Position numbers and translations under genes: made by a program
The notes under the pieces: generated by a model
Seen by the model: the letters and a program-made list of their open reading frames with translations, nothing else
Database searches by the model: none
Told to the model about the DNA's origin: nothing
In this document: positions 35,486 through 45,258 of the stretch, piece after piece
Layout: each line of letters begins with the position of its first letter
Numbering within the stretch: position 1 is the first letter of the stretch
Assembly: GCA_964235605.1 (NCBI GenBank)
Contig: CAXSCR010000020.1
Span: 1-62,858, forward strand
Direction of reading: 5' to 3'
DNA: 62,858 bases
Origin: DATCRE01 sp964235605
GTDB taxonomy: Bacteria > Bacteroidota > Bacteroidia > Cytophagales > Cyclobacteriaceae

Positions 35486-36574
35486 TTAAAATTCTTTCTT
35501 TTTGAAACTAAGAATTAAAATCCAAACGCCTGCAAGGCACAAGGGTATACTGAGTATTTGGCCCATATTGAGGGGTAATGAATTCTCAAATTGTACCTGA
35601 TCTTCTTTTAGAAACTCATAAATAAATCGTAATCCAAAACAGATGACTAGAAAAATTCCAAGGTTTCTGCCTGGTGGTAAATTTTGTTTGTATCGTATCC
35701 AGATTCCAAATAATAAAATAAATATTAATAAAAAAGAAACTGCTTCATATAGCTGAGCCGGATGTCTAGATATGCCAAGCGTGTTTATGCGGGCTTCAAG
35801 CGATCCATTTTGTTGTTTTATGATTTCATAGTTCAATGCGGTAGTATCTTTTTGATCAAAGAAATCAGTGAATTGGTTGAGTAAATCTTTTACATCATTG
35901 TTAATGTAAGCAGTTACTTTTTCTTCAGCGGTGTTTGTTTTAAAAAAGACATTTATAGCCAAGTGTTTTCTATTTCCTTCTGCATCCGAAACGTTATTAT
36001 TTTTATTGCAGCTAACGCGATCAACAATTTTCTCAGTATCAATTTCTTCATTGGTTATGGCGGTTGCCAATGGGTTAACGAAAACAATTCCCCATGGCTT
36101 ATCTGTTGGTTTACCTATAATTTCTGAATTGAAAAAATTACCAAAGCGAATAAATGCGCTTGCCAAAGCAGCGATTATAACTATTCTGTCTAGTACCTGA
36201 AAATAAGATTGGCCAGCTTTCTTTTTACGGGAATAAATCCACAATGCTATTAAGATCGCAATAGCAGCCCCATGACTTGCTAGCCCGCCCTGCCATACTT
36301 TTAATATTTCCATGGGATTAGCAAAAAAAACATCCGGTTCATAGAATAAGACATGACCTAAGCGGGCACCAATAATGGTTGCTACTACCATGTAAATGGT
36401 GAGTGCATCAACATCTTTTTCGGGCTTGTTTTCTTTTCTAAAAATGTAGTAGATTATCTGTTGACCTATCAAAAAACCGATAGCAAAAAACAATCCATAC
36501 CAACGAATAACCAGGTCGCCAATATTGAAAAGTTCAGGACTTCCATTCCAAATAAGATAACCAGGTAAAGACAT
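35486..36574 (-). CDS. lgt: Prolipoprotein diacylglyceryl transferase, copy 1
   Basis: 362 residues, against about 290 in E. coli. Lgt transfers diacylglycerol from phosphatidylglycerol to the lipobox Cys of prolipoproteins at the inner membrane. Lgt signatures are present in order: GARLGHVLFYEPD, GGLASHGAAIAI (active-site His), RFGNFFNSEIIGKPT and SRHPAQLYEA, then GLRFIYEFLKEDQ. The extra length lies between the GKPT motif (about 155) and the RHPAQLYE motif (Arg270): about 95 residues, of unknown fold, periplasmic by topology. A second lgt lies 63 bases upstream. Both look intact. Confidence 0.93.
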   Translation of the reverse strand: MSLPGYLIWNGSPELFNIGDLVIRWYGLFFAIGFLIGQQIIYYIFRKENKPEKDVDALTIYMVVATIIGARLGHVLFYEPDVFFANPMEILKVWQGGLASHGAAIAILIALWIYSRKKKAGQSYFQVLDRIVIIAALASAFIRFGNFFNSEIIGKPTDKPWGIVFVNPLATAITNEEIDTEKIVDRVSCNKNNNVSDAEGNRKHLAINVFFKTNTAEEKVTAYINNDVKDLLNQFTDFFDQKDTTALNYEIIKQQNGSLEARINTLGISRHPAQLYEAVSFLLIFILLFGIWIRYKQNLPPGRNLGIFLVICFGLRFIYEFLKEDQVQFENSLPLNMGQILSIPLCLAGVWILILSFKKKEF

Positions 36575-36637
36575 AACGGCATTATATAATTAAAACTTGT
36601 GCATTAGTCTATGTAGCGTTTGTAATGACTCAGCTGT

Positions 36638-37750
36638 TTAAATCTTGCTTGGTGTTTCAATTTCAGACTTTTTTCTTAGTGACCAAATCAAAAGAATAAT
36701 GCCGGCAACAATCATGGGTATACTTAGAATTTGTCCCATGTTAATTGGTAAATCATTTTCGAAGCTCTCTTGATTCTTTTTAAGAAACTCATAGAGAAAA
36801 CGTAAGCCGAAACATACAATAAGAAAAATACCTAAAAACATTCCAGGTTGGATGTTTGCTTTATACTTTGTCCACAATAAATACAGAAAAATAAAGAGAA
36901 ATACACAGGATATAGCTTCATATAATTGTGCTGGGTGTCTAGGAATAGCATATAATTTTATGAGCGCCTGATTGCCAGATACAGTATAATTAATGGCATC
37001 GCGTTGATCTATATGATCTCGTACATAACCACTAGACTTAAGTGAAGGTATTATTTCTTGCTGCAGGTAATCCGAAATCTGAGGTTCCGAAGTACCATCT
37101 TTCTTAAAATCAACTAGAATATCTAATGGCAAATAACCTTTGCCGTTTGCTGGTGATTTAGATTCTTGATAAGTAATATGTTCTACTTTTTTATCTTTAT
37201 TGATAACATCGGTTATTGATCGGGCAAAGACAACGCCATTATTCGAATAAGTTGGTTTCCCAATAATTTCAGAGTTAAAGAAGTTACCGAATCGAATAAG
37301 CGCGCCTGTAATAGCAACAACAATAACGATACGGTCTACTACTTGTAAATAACTTTGTCCTGGTTTTTTCTTACGGGAGTAGAGCCATAGTGCTATTAAA
37401 ATACCAAAAGCACCGCCATGGCTGGCTAAACCTTGAAAGCCAGTAAATTTAAATTCAGGATTAAACTCAAATGGTAGAAAAATACCCAGTGGATCTTGCC
37501 AAATTATTTCTGGCTGATAGAAAATAACATGACCTAATCTCGCCCCAAGCAAAGTTGCCAACACCATGTAAATGGTAAGCGTGTCAACATCTTCTTTCGG
37601 TTTACCTTCTTTTTGATATATGTAATAAAGAATCTGTTGACTTATTAGAAAGCCCAGAGCGAACAATAGACCATACCAACGTAGTGATATAAAACCAAGT
37701 TTAACAATTTCAGGACTACCATTCCAGATGATAAAGTTTTGTAGAAGCAT
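36638..37750 (-). CDS. lgt: Prolipoprotein diacylglyceryl transferase, copy 2
   Basis: 370 residues, the paralogue of the adjacent copy and the first of the pair in transcription. All Lgt motifs are conserved: GARLGHVIFYQPE, GLASHGGAFGILIALW, RFGNFFNSEIIGKPTY, PRHPAQLYEAIS and FGLRFLYEFLKKNQ. It also has the ~100-residue insertion between GKPT and RHPAQ, but its sequence is only distantly similar to that in copy 1, while the catalytic parts are close. So the insertion diverged faster than the core. 58 bases downstream of nadE. Confidence 0.93.
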   Translation of the reverse strand: MLLQNFIIWNGSPEIVKLGFISLRWYGLLFALGFLISQQILYYIYQKEGKPKEDVDTLTIYMVLATLLGARLGHVIFYQPEIIWQDPLGIFLPFEFNPEFKFTGFQGLASHGGAFGILIALWLYSRKKKPGQSYLQVVDRIVIVVAITGALIRFGNFFNSEIIGKPTYSNNGVVFARSITDVINKDKKVEHITYQESKSPANGKGYLPLDILVDFKKDGTSEPQISDYLQQEIIPSLKSSGYVRDHIDQRDAINYTVSGNQALIKLYAIPRHPAQLYEAISCVFLFIFLYLLWTKYKANIQPGMFLGIFLIVCFGLRFLYEFLKKNQESFENDLPINMGQILSIPMIVAGIILLIWSLRKKSEIETPSKI

Positions 37751-37808
37751 GTGCAGCGTTGATATTAACAGTTAACCAAAATTATAAATAAGCAGGTCAT
37801 AATAAAAT

Positions 37809-39659
37809 TTAAAGTAGTGAATCAAGTGCTGATAGCTCCTCTACATATCCGGAAGAAAGAATGGGGAAACGACACCAGGTTCGTGGATCTACGTTTAATT
37901 CATCAAGGTGAAAAGATGGTGCAAGGCGTTCACGCTTCCATTGATTGGCTGACCATAGTTTAAAGAACTTTTTAATATAAACCTTAAGTTGGTTATGGTC
38001 AGCATAATTGCCAACTAAGGCCCTATACACTTCCACTGGAGATTTACGCTCCATGATGCCGTGCTTCTCTATAGATAATAGTAAAGTATAAGGCATTAAA
38101 TCAGTTTCATCAGTCTGATTATTTTCTAGTGGTCTAAGTTCTGCAGTAGGTTGTAAGTTGTTGACGGCGTTTAAACCGGGTTGCATAAGTTGCTTTTCTG
38201 CCCATTTCAACCATTGGATTATAAATGTTTTACTTATGCCTGCAATAGGAGCTAAACTTCCGCTGGTATCGCCGTCCATAGTAGCATAACCAACATCACC
38301 CTCACTTCGATTTGATGTTGTAAGTAACACGGCGCGTTTTACGTTTGCTAACATCCAGATAATGGGTGAGCGGGAGCGAGCCTGAATGTTTTGCAGGGTG
38401 ATATCGTCGGTTTCCCATGTTAATTTTCTACCAATTGCATTTTCTATTTTATGGGAATAAGAACATACTTCGCTATCAATTTCCCATTGATGAAATTCTG
38501 CACCGATAGAATCTGCAAGGCCTTTAGCCGCATTGAATGTTGTATGTGATGAGTTTTTAGTTCCTTGGTACGCACATGCTAATAACTTCTCAACGGCTTT
38601 TTTATAAGAATTGTTTATAACAGATTTATCTAAACCTAGCGCATCACAAAATTTATCCCAACCTAACTCCGCGGAAGCACGCTTCACCATTTCTGCTACT
38701 AATATGGCGCATATTGAAGAATCCGCGCCACCGCTTAACGAAAGCACAAATCCTTTTGCTTTACTTTTTTTTAAGTAATCATATAAGCCAAGCGAAATTG
38801 CTTTCGTTAACTCTTCATTGTTTTCTTTATTATCTTGAAGCGGTAAAGCTTGTGAGTTAATCGGATTTTTAAAATCTATGTCACAAGACAAAACATTGAA
38901 TTTCTTAAAAGAGAATCGCTCATTTACAGCCAATAATTTATTTCTCTGGGCAATAATAATGTCGCCATCATAAATCATTCTGCCTGCTTCATTGCCCAGT
39001 AGATTGGTAAATAAATACACGCAATTAAATTTTTCAGAGGCAAATAAGACTACTTCTTTTTCACGCCTTATACTTTTTCCCATGGCAAAGTGTGAGGCAC
39101 TTGGATTTAAGATTAAATCTACCTTACGCTTAGCTAATCTATAGCCGGGTCTGTTACCATTACTCCAGCCATCTTCACAGATTTCAAAACCAATTCTAAT
39201 TCCGTCTGTATCATAAGTAAGGTCACCAACCTGAATTGTTTCGGAACCCAACATGATGTCTATTACTTTTCCAACGGGCCATGGTTTAAACCACCGAGGC
39301 TCATAATGCACACCATCATTGGCAAGATTCTGCTTAAAGGTTATGCCTAGAATTTTTGTGTTGCTAATTACACACGCTCCATTATAATTTATACCTTCTA
39401 TACGTATGGGTAAGCCAACACTTATAGTAATGTCGTGCGTATGCGGCACTATCTTAAGCAGTTCTTCCCATGCTTTTGCAATTACCCAATCACTAAGGAA
39501 CATGTCTTCACAGCCATAGCCTGTTATACACAACTCTGGTAAGCAAAGAATTTTAATATGAAGTTGTTTTGCAGTAGCAACCGCCTGAATAATATTTTCA
39601 GTATTGTGAACCCAGCTAAAGGGGATTTGATTTACCGTTGCTCCACCAATTTTTAACAT
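37809..39659 (-). CDS. nadE: Glutamine-dependent NAD+ synthetase
   Basis: 616 residues, the two-domain form. An N-terminal nitrilase-like amidase (about 1-270) frees ammonia from glutamine, with the catalytic Cys161 in FEICEDGWSNG, the Glu in LPELCITGYGCEDM and the Lys in FKQNLANDGVHYEPRWF. The C-terminal ATP-pyrophosphatase domain (about 305-600) carries the loop VLSLSGGADSSICAILV and adenylates nicotinic acid adenine dinucleotide. Cytosolic. Follows rnc by 77 bases. Confidence 0.95.
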   Translation of the reverse strand: MLKIGGATVNQIPFSWVHNTENIIQAVATAKQLHIKILCLPELCITGYGCEDMFLSDWVIAKAWEELLKIVPHTHDITISVGLPIRIEGINYNGACVISNTKILGITFKQNLANDGVHYEPRWFKPWPVGKVIDIMLGSETIQVGDLTYDTDGIRIGFEICEDGWSNGNRPGYRLAKRKVDLILNPSASHFAMGKSIRREKEVVLFASEKFNCVYLFTNLLGNEAGRMIYDGDIIIAQRNKLLAVNERFSFKKFNVLSCDIDFKNPINSQALPLQDNKENNEELTKAISLGLYDYLKKSKAKGFVLSLSGGADSSICAILVAEMVKRASAELGWDKFCDALGLDKSVINNSYKKAVEKLLACAYQGTKNSSHTTFNAAKGLADSIGAEFHQWEIDSEVCSYSHKIENAIGRKLTWETDDITLQNIQARSRSPIIWMLANVKRAVLLTTSNRSEGDVGYATMDGDTSGSLAPIAGISKTFIIQWLKWAEKQLMQPGLNAVNNLQPTAELRPLENNQTDETDLMPYTLLLSIEKHGIMERKSPVEVYRALVGNYADHNQLKVYIKKFFKLWSANQWKRERLAPSFHLDELNVDPRTWCRFPILSSGYVEELSALDSLL

Positions 39660-39736
39660 ACTATAATTAAAACTAGATTGAATTATAAAAAGTGTAAAGG
39701 TTTTGTATGATAGGATGAAAAAGAAAATTTTGAATT

Positions 39737-40480
39737 CTAGCTAAGCAATTTAAGCAACTCGCATGTTTTAAGCGCGGCATCTTGTTCTGCTTTTTTCTTG
39801 TTATTTCCATAACCAGTTCCCATGGGTTCTTTGTCGACAATAACTCTAGCTGTAAATTCTTTGTGATTTCTACTTTTCTTGACATCTAGAATCTCAAATT
39901 TCACGTCCTTACCTTCTCGTTGCGCCCACTCAATTATCTTGCTTTTAAAATTAGAATCTGAATTAATTAACGCATCGAGGTCATAATTAGGTGCAATAAG
40001 TTTATCAATAACAAATTTTTTACATCGCAGAAAGCCTTTATCTAAATAGATGGCGCCAACTATGGCTTCAAGTGTATTGCCTAAAATCACTTGCTGAAGG
40101 TGTGAATTCTTCGCATCGTATTGAACAATATTGCCTACGCCAATTTTACGGGCAAGCATGTTTAAAGCCTCGCGGTTAACGATCCGTGATCGTATTTCTG
40201 TAAGGAAGCCTTCATCTTTAAAGGGAAACTTCTTAAATAAATAATCGGCTACGGCTGCGCCTAGCACAGCATCTCCTAAATATTCCATCCTTTCGTTGGA
40301 TTCTTTGAAGCCGTTGTTGTCTATCTCTTTTCCAATAGAGCTATGTAGGGTGGCTAATTTATATAACGCAAGATTTGAAGGAGTGAGGCCTGCAATATTT
40401 TGAATAGCAGTAACTAATTTTTGCTCTGCTTTCGATTTCCCTTTAGGTATTTTAAGTATTTTCCAAACCAAGCGATGCAA
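39737..40480 (-). CDS. rnc: Ribonuclease III
   Basis: 247 residues, normal length. It cleaves double-stranded RNA in rRNA and mRNA processing. The endonuclease signature NERMEYLGDAVLGAAVADYLF has Glu63 and Asp70. A second metal-site region is LGNTLEAIVGAIYLDKGF. The C-terminal double-stranded RNA-binding domain is FEILDVKKSRNHKEF, then GYGNNKKKAEQDAALKTCELL. Follows fabF by 165 bases; fabF-rnc adjacency is usual in Bacteroidota. Confidence 0.95.
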   Translation of the reverse strand: MHRLVWKILKIPKGKSKAEQKLVTAIQNIAGLTPSNLALYKLATLHSSIGKEIDNNGFKESNERMEYLGDAVLGAAVADYLFKKFPFKDEGFLTEIRSRIVNREALNMLARKIGVGNIVQYDAKNSHLQQVILGNTLEAIVGAIYLDKGFLRCKKFVIDKLIAPNYDLDALINSDSNFKSKIIEWAQREGKDVKFEILDVKKSRNHKEFTARVIVDKEPMGTGYGNNKKKAEQDAALKTCELLKLLS

Positions 40481-40645
40481 TATCTAGCGTCAAATAATAA
40501 TTATGTGGCTAATCTAACAATAAACACAGCCGAATCCTGCAATCGTGAACAGTTTTGTAGATTAGTTGTAAAACTAATTTGGGGCATAGCAATTATAGTC
40601 ACTCGAATTGATATTCAAATGATAGGAGAAATATAATGAATGGAA

Positions 40646-41908
40646 CTACTTAAACTTCTTTAACAGAATAGAGAAGTTGTGACCACCAAAGCCAAATGTA
40701 TTGCATAAAGCAATATTTACTTCACGCTCTTGTGCCTTATTGAACGTTAGATTCAATTTCGGATCAAGTTCTGGATCGTCAGTAAAGTGATTAATAGTAG
40801 GTGGTATGATTGAATGCTTCATGGCCATTAAACAAGCTATGCTTTCAATCGCACCTGCTGCACCCAACAAGTGACCTGTCATTGATTTAGTTGAACTGAT
40901 ATTCAGTTTATAAGCATGATCGCCAAATACTTTTTGTATGGCTTTAATTTCACCTATATCACCCAACGGTGTAGAGGTACCATGTGTATTAACGTAGTCG
41001 ACCTGGTCTCCTGTAATTCCAGCTTCGTCTAATGCATCACGCATAACATGTGTAATACCTGCACCTTCAGGATGTGGTGCAGTGATGTGATAAGCATCAG
41101 CAGACATACCGCCGCCAATGATTTCACCATAAATCTTTGCACCGCGTTTTACTGCGTGTTCATATTCTTCGATTATGAGTGCGCCGGCACCTTCACCTAA
41201 TACAAAGCCATCGCGGTCTTTATCATAAGGTCTTGAAGCTGTTTCGGGCGAATCATTACGTTCAGATAATGCTTTTAACGCATTGAACCCACCAACACCG
41301 GCTTCACAGATAGCTGCCTCAGATCCACCAGACACTATTACATCTGCTTTACCCAATCTAATATAGGTGTAAGCATCATAAAGCGCGTTTGTAGATGAAG
41401 CACATGCTGATACCGTAACGAAATTTGGTCCTCTAAAACCGTACTTAATTGAAATGTGACCTGCGCTCAGATCAGGAATCATCTTAGGAATGAAGAAAGG
41501 ATTAAACCGAGGAGTTCCATCGCCTTTGGTATACGTCTTCAATTCCTCCTGAAAAGTTAATAGACCTCCGATACCAGAGCCCCAAATAACACCGATACGG
41601 TGTGGATTTAGCTCGGATATCGGAAGGCTAGAATCGTTGATTGCCTCATCTACCGCCACCATTGCGAACTGGGTAAAGGGGTCCATTTTTCTGGCCTCTT
41701 TGCGATCCATGAAGTTATGTATGTCGAAGTTCTTTACTTCGCAAGCAAACTTTGTTTTAAAAAGAGTGGAATCATATCGGGTTATTGGAGCCGCGCCACT
41801 CTTACCAGCCTTTAGACCTTCCCAGTATTCGTGAAGGGTATTGCCGATTGGAGTAAGTGCACCTAGACCTGTGACTACTACTCTTTTTAAAGTCATGTTC
41901 AATTTCAA
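40646..41908 (-). CDS. fabF: 3-oxoacyl-[acyl-carrier-protein] synthase II
   Basis: 420 residues; an internal start at Met5 (MTLKRVVVTGLGALTPIG) is the more usual one. Elongates fatty acids by condensing acyl-enzyme with malonyl-ACP. The Cys-His-His triad is visible: Cys169 in VTVSACASSTNAL, His309 in YVNTHGTSTPLGD and His345 in KSMTGHLLGAAG. The GFGGHN end is typical of FabF. 31 bases after acpP. Confidence 0.96.
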   Translation of the reverse strand: MKLNMTLKRVVVTGLGALTPIGNTLHEYWEGLKAGKSGAAPITRYDSTLFKTKFACEVKNFDIHNFMDRKEARKMDPFTQFAMVAVDEAINDSSLPISELNPHRIGVIWGSGIGGLLTFQEELKTYTKGDGTPRFNPFFIPKMIPDLSAGHISIKYGFRGPNFVTVSACASSTNALYDAYTYIRLGKADVIVSGGSEAAICEAGVGGFNALKALSERNDSPETASRPYDKDRDGFVLGEGAGALIIEEYEHAVKRGAKIYGEIIGGGMSADAYHITAPHPEGAGITHVMRDALDEAGITGDQVDYVNTHGTSTPLGDIGEIKAIQKVFGDHAYKLNISSTKSMTGHLLGAAGAIESIACLMAMKHSIIPPTINHFTDDPELDPKLNLTFNKAQEREVNIALCNTFGFGGHNFSILLKKFK

Positions 41909-41939
41909 TGGGATAAGATGTAAGTAAGGCAGCTATCAA

Positions 41940-42179
41940 TTATTTCTTAACGTTTTGCTCCAGGTAAGAAATGGCCTGGCCAACGGTAGAAATGTTTTCA
42001 GCTTGGTCGTCAGGAATTGAGATGTTGAATTCTTTTTCGAACTCCATGATAAGTTCGACAGTATCCAGAGAGTCTGCACCAAGATCGTTGGTGAAGCTAG
42101 CCTCAGGAGTAACTTCAGATTCTTCAACACCAAGTTTTTCGATGATGATCTGTTTTACTTTTTGTGCAATTTCAGACAT
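41940..42179 (-). CDS. acpP: Acyl carrier protein
   Basis: From Met at 42179 (MSEIAQKVKQIIIEKLG) it is 79 residues, standard ACP length; the frame opens 12 codons earlier, but that extension is unlikely. The phosphopantetheine Ser37 lies in NDLGADSLDTVELIM. The small acidic four-helix protein carries acyl chains for fatty acid synthesis. First gene of the acpP-fabF-rnc array and divergent from the IPExxxVDY gene. Confidence 0.96.
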   Translation of the reverse strand: MSEIAQKVKQIIIEKLGVEESEVTPEASFTNDLGADSLDTVELIMEFEKEFNISIPDDQAENISTVGQAISYLEQNVKK

Positions 42180-42294
42180 GTTTTTAATGTTTAATATTTT
42201 TAAAAATCTCTGCAAATAAAGAGATTTACTAGAATATTGTCAAACTTTTTTAAACTTGCCTTGCTACGGTTAATGGCTGACTGGATAATCAGAA

Positions 42295-42717
42295 ATGAAG
42301 AAGAATAAATTGATTATCAATTATGAATTCGATTTTGACTTGATTGGCATTATATCTACTGCCAAAGGATATAAGCTAGCTTGGGAAATTAATCGCTTAC
42401 TTAGCGTACACTTAATAAAACAACCCGATTTAATGGTTGGATTTAAAAATAATGAAGAAAAAAAATTCTCGCATTATGCCCATGAGACCCTTCTCAATCG
42501 ATTGAAACTGTTTCGTAACAAACCAAATGATGCTGAAACTGGAAAGTATTTTCTTATACCTGAATTTCCTCACTTTGATTTTATAATTTTGGCCCAAATG
42601 GAAGATCATCATCCAGATACCAACTTCGTGGCTTTGATTAAAACTGTTCCTATTGTACAATTAGCTTCTATAATTCCGTTGGTAGGTCTTAAATCGAAAT
42701 CAAATTTTGTCTTTTGA
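42295..42717 (+). CDS. IPExxxVDY family protein
   Basis: 140 residues, cytosolic. Carries the family-defining motif as IPEFPHFDFIIL near residue 90, and the typical N-terminus (KLIINYEFDFDLIGIISTAKGYKLAWEIN). Genes of this family sit next to acpP/fabF/rnc and pyk in Bacteroidota; their function is unknown. Its stop is inside the long open frame of pyk but before the real pyk start. Confidence 0.85.
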   Translation: MKKNKLIINYEFDFDLIGIISTAKGYKLAWEINRLLSVHLIKQPDLMVGFKNNEEKKFSHYAHETLLNRLKLFRNKPNDAETGKYFLIPEFPHFDFIILAQMEDHHPDTNFVALIKTVPIVQLASIIPLVGLKSKSNFVF

Positions 42718-42772
42718 TAATGATGTGTTTCATTTACATCCCAATTGTGTATACCCCATACCTAAAAAGAAT

Positions 42773-44203
42773 ATGTTAGAAAAAGTTTCTTACAACAAAA
42801 CAAAAATTGTTGCCACCGTTGGCCCTGCCTCAAATACCAAAGAAATGCTTCGCTCACTCGTTAAAGAGGGTGTAGATGTATTTCGTCTTAACTTCTCTCA
42901 CGGCACGCACGAAGATCACCTTAAAGTAGTGAATAATATCCGCGAGGTTAATAAGGAGCTAGATGCTACAGTTTCTATTTTATTGGATCTTCAAGGTCCT
43001 AAAATCAGGATTCAAATTATGGAAGATGGCGTGGTGCTTGAACGTGGTCAAGAACTTGTGATCACGCAACGCGAATTGATAGGTAACAGTAAAATTGTAA
43101 GTACTTCTTATAAAGAGCTTCCTCGCGATGTAAAGATGGGAGATAGTATTTTAGTTGATGATGGTAAGATCGAGCTAAAAGTAAAGGAAGTAAAGGATAT
43201 TGACGTTGTAACTGAAGTAGTTTATGGTGGTCCTTTAAAATCAAGAAAGGGGATTAATTTGCCATTTACTAAAGTATCTGCTCCATCACTTACAGACAAA
43301 GATTACGAAGACTTGATCTTTGGATTGAACAATAATGTAGACTGGATTGCCTTATCTTTTGTTCGCAAAGCTTATGATATTGAAGCGCTTCGTGAAATAA
43401 TAAATAAGCATAAATCAAATGCACGTATTGTTGCAAAAATTGAAAAGCCTGAAGCGTTAGAAAATATAGATGAAATCATAGCTGTAACAGATGCTGTGAT
43501 GGTTGCACGTGGCGATCTTGGCGTAGAAATATGGCTGGAAGAAGTGCCTATGGTACAAAAGATGTTAGTGGAGAAATGTAACAAGGCTGGTAAACCTGTT
43601 ATTGTGGCAACACAGATGATGGAGAGTATGATTGAAAATCCGCGCCCAACACGTGCTGAAACCAATGACGTTGCCAACGCTGTTATGGATGGCGCTGATG
43701 CTGTTATGCTTTCTGCTGAAACAGCTGCAGGCAAATACCCAATTGAAGTAATTCGAAGTATGGTGAGAACTGTTGCATCAGTTGAGAAAAATACAAATAT
43801 GTATTTCCGCTTCCGCGATGTTGATAAAGATTCTCCCGCTTATTTTAATGACAGCCTCGTACTTGCTGCTTGTAAACTAGCTAAAGATGTTGGAGCAAAA
43901 GCCATTGTAGGTATGACTGCATCAGGATATACAGCATTTAAGTCTTCTTCACATAGACCCAATGCCAATATCTTTGTATTCACAGGAAACGATGCGTTGA
44001 TTAATCAAGTTAATCTTGTTTGGGGAGCACGTGCTTATCACTATGACAAGGCCAACTCAACAGATGAAACTATTAATGACGTAGAAGCAATTTTGAAGAA
44101 AGATGGCCATGTTAAAACAGGTGATATCTTTATACTTTTAGCAAGTATGCCTATTCATGAACGCGCACGTACCAACACGCTCAAGATAAATGTGGTGAAG
44201 TAG
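42773..44203 (+). CDS. pyk: Pyruvate kinase
   Basis: 476 residues from ATG at 42773 (MLEKVSYNKTKIVATVGPAS); the open frame extends 22 codons further upstream into the previous gene and is not used. Makes pyruvate and ATP from phosphoenolpyruvate and ADP. Signatures: VDVFRLNFSHGTHEDH, LLDLQGPKIRIQIM, IVAKIEKPEAL (catalytic Lys), AVMVARGDLGVEI, PVIVATQMMESMI and PRPTRAETNDVANAVMDGAD. A long hairpin terminator follows. Confidence 0.96.
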   Translation: MLEKVSYNKTKIVATVGPASNTKEMLRSLVKEGVDVFRLNFSHGTHEDHLKVVNNIREVNKELDATVSILLDLQGPKIRIQIMEDGVVLERGQELVITQRELIGNSKIVSTSYKELPRDVKMGDSILVDDGKIELKVKEVKDIDVVTEVVYGGPLKSRKGINLPFTKVSAPSLTDKDYEDLIFGLNNNVDWIALSFVRKAYDIEALREIINKHKSNARIVAKIEKPEALENIDEIIAVTDAVMVARGDLGVEIWLEEVPMVQKMLVEKCNKAGKPVIVATQMMESMIENPRPTRAETNDVANAVMDGADAVMLSAETAAGKYPIEVIRSMVRTVASVEKNTNMYFRFRDVDKDSPAYFNDSLVLAACKLAKDVGAKAIVGMTASGYTAFKSSSHRPNANIFVFTGNDALINQVNLVWGARAYHYDKANSTDETINDVEAILKKDGHVKTGDIFILLASMPIHERARTNTLKINVVK

Positions 44204-44681
44204 CTTGTCGCAACAGGAGTGAATAATTAAAAGTCCGGAAGATTAGGAGCCTGGCCTATTTCTGGACTTTATTTTTATAGCGCACTCAAGGTTTAAACGT
44301 GGATTTGCAGTCCACAACTTGTTTAACAATATGCTTGCTTAAATAAATCGCGCTGAACAAATGCGCGTCTACACTTTATCGATGAACTCTCAAGCTGCTC
44401 CGTGCATGATCACTGAACTAAGATCAGTGAGAGGCGCAGAATTTAATTCAACGGATTTCAAGAATACTTTACCAGCACTGAGTACCTGCACGGATAACTC
44501 CAATAAATGAAAACGAATATAGCTCACCTTGTTAGTATATCACCCAGATAATCCAATAGAAGGTACTTACTAGAAGTAGGTGAACTTTATAGACAGACAT
44601 AAATCACTTAAAGCCTGCAACCTTATTGTCTTCATAATCTAATAATACCTTCTTTTCTAATGCAACCCTTTTCTTCTTACC
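44204..44681. other. Intergenic region between pyk and the sigma-factor gene
   Basis: About 480 bases containing the pyk terminator. I see no other gene or RNA. Confidence 0.5.
44229..44276 (+). terminator. Intrinsic terminator of pyk
   Basis: Stem AAAGTCCGGA (44229-44238) with TCTGGACTTT (44261-44270), including one G-T pair, a small internal AGG/CCT stem, then ATTTTT. Confidence 0.75.
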
Positions 44682-45258
44682 TTGTCTATAGAGAGATTTG
44701 GGCAAATTCCATTGAAGCAAGCCATACAAAACATTCATTATGAGCTTATAGAACGTTGCAGAGCAGGGGAACGTGATGCCTTTTATAAAATCTACAGGCT
44801 ATACGCCAAGGCAATGTATAACGTTAGTTTAAGAATTACCGGGCGTGAAGATGAAGCGGAAGATGCCCTACAAGAATCTTTTAGTAGTGCATTTAAAAAT
44901 ATACACAGCTATCGCGCAGATGCTTCTTTTGGCTCATGGTTAAAGAAGATTGTAATAAACCGGTCAATTAATGCGTTACAAAAAAGAAGAATGGAGGCGC
45001 TTCCGGAAAATGAAGATTGGGATATCGCAGAAGAGGAGCCAATTGTCGAATATGGGGAATTCTTTAACCATTGATCGGGTAAAAAATGCCATTGCACTCT
45101 TAGCTGATGGGTATCGCACCGTGCTTTCATTATATTTACTAGAGGGGTATGATCATCAAGAAATTTCAGAAATAATGGGTATAACAGAATCTACCTCTAA
45201 ATCACAATTGAACAGGGCAAAGAACAAATTGAAAGAATTGCTAACAACAAAAATATGA
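44682..45258 (+). pseudogene. ECF-type sigma-70 factor broken by a one-base frameshift
   Basis: Frame 1 (from a TTG start at 44682) contains sigma region 2: ELIERCRAGERDAFYKIY, AEDALQESFSSAFKNIHSY and ASFGSWLKKIVINRSIN, and ends in a premature stop at 45074. Region 4 is in the next frame: LTIDRVKNAIALLADGYRTV, then YDHQEISEIMGITESTSKSQ. Removing one G from the GGGG at 45054-45057 joins them as EYGNSLTIDRV, giving a ~190-residue normal ECF sigma factor. Either a real homopolymer indel, an assembly error, or programmed slippage. Overlaps the anti-sigma-like gene by 4 bases. Confidence 0.8.

Noticed and set aside
42707..42772. 22-codon N-terminal extension of pyruvate kinase
   Set aside because: Overlaps the IPExxxVDY gene and lies before the conserved start of the family.
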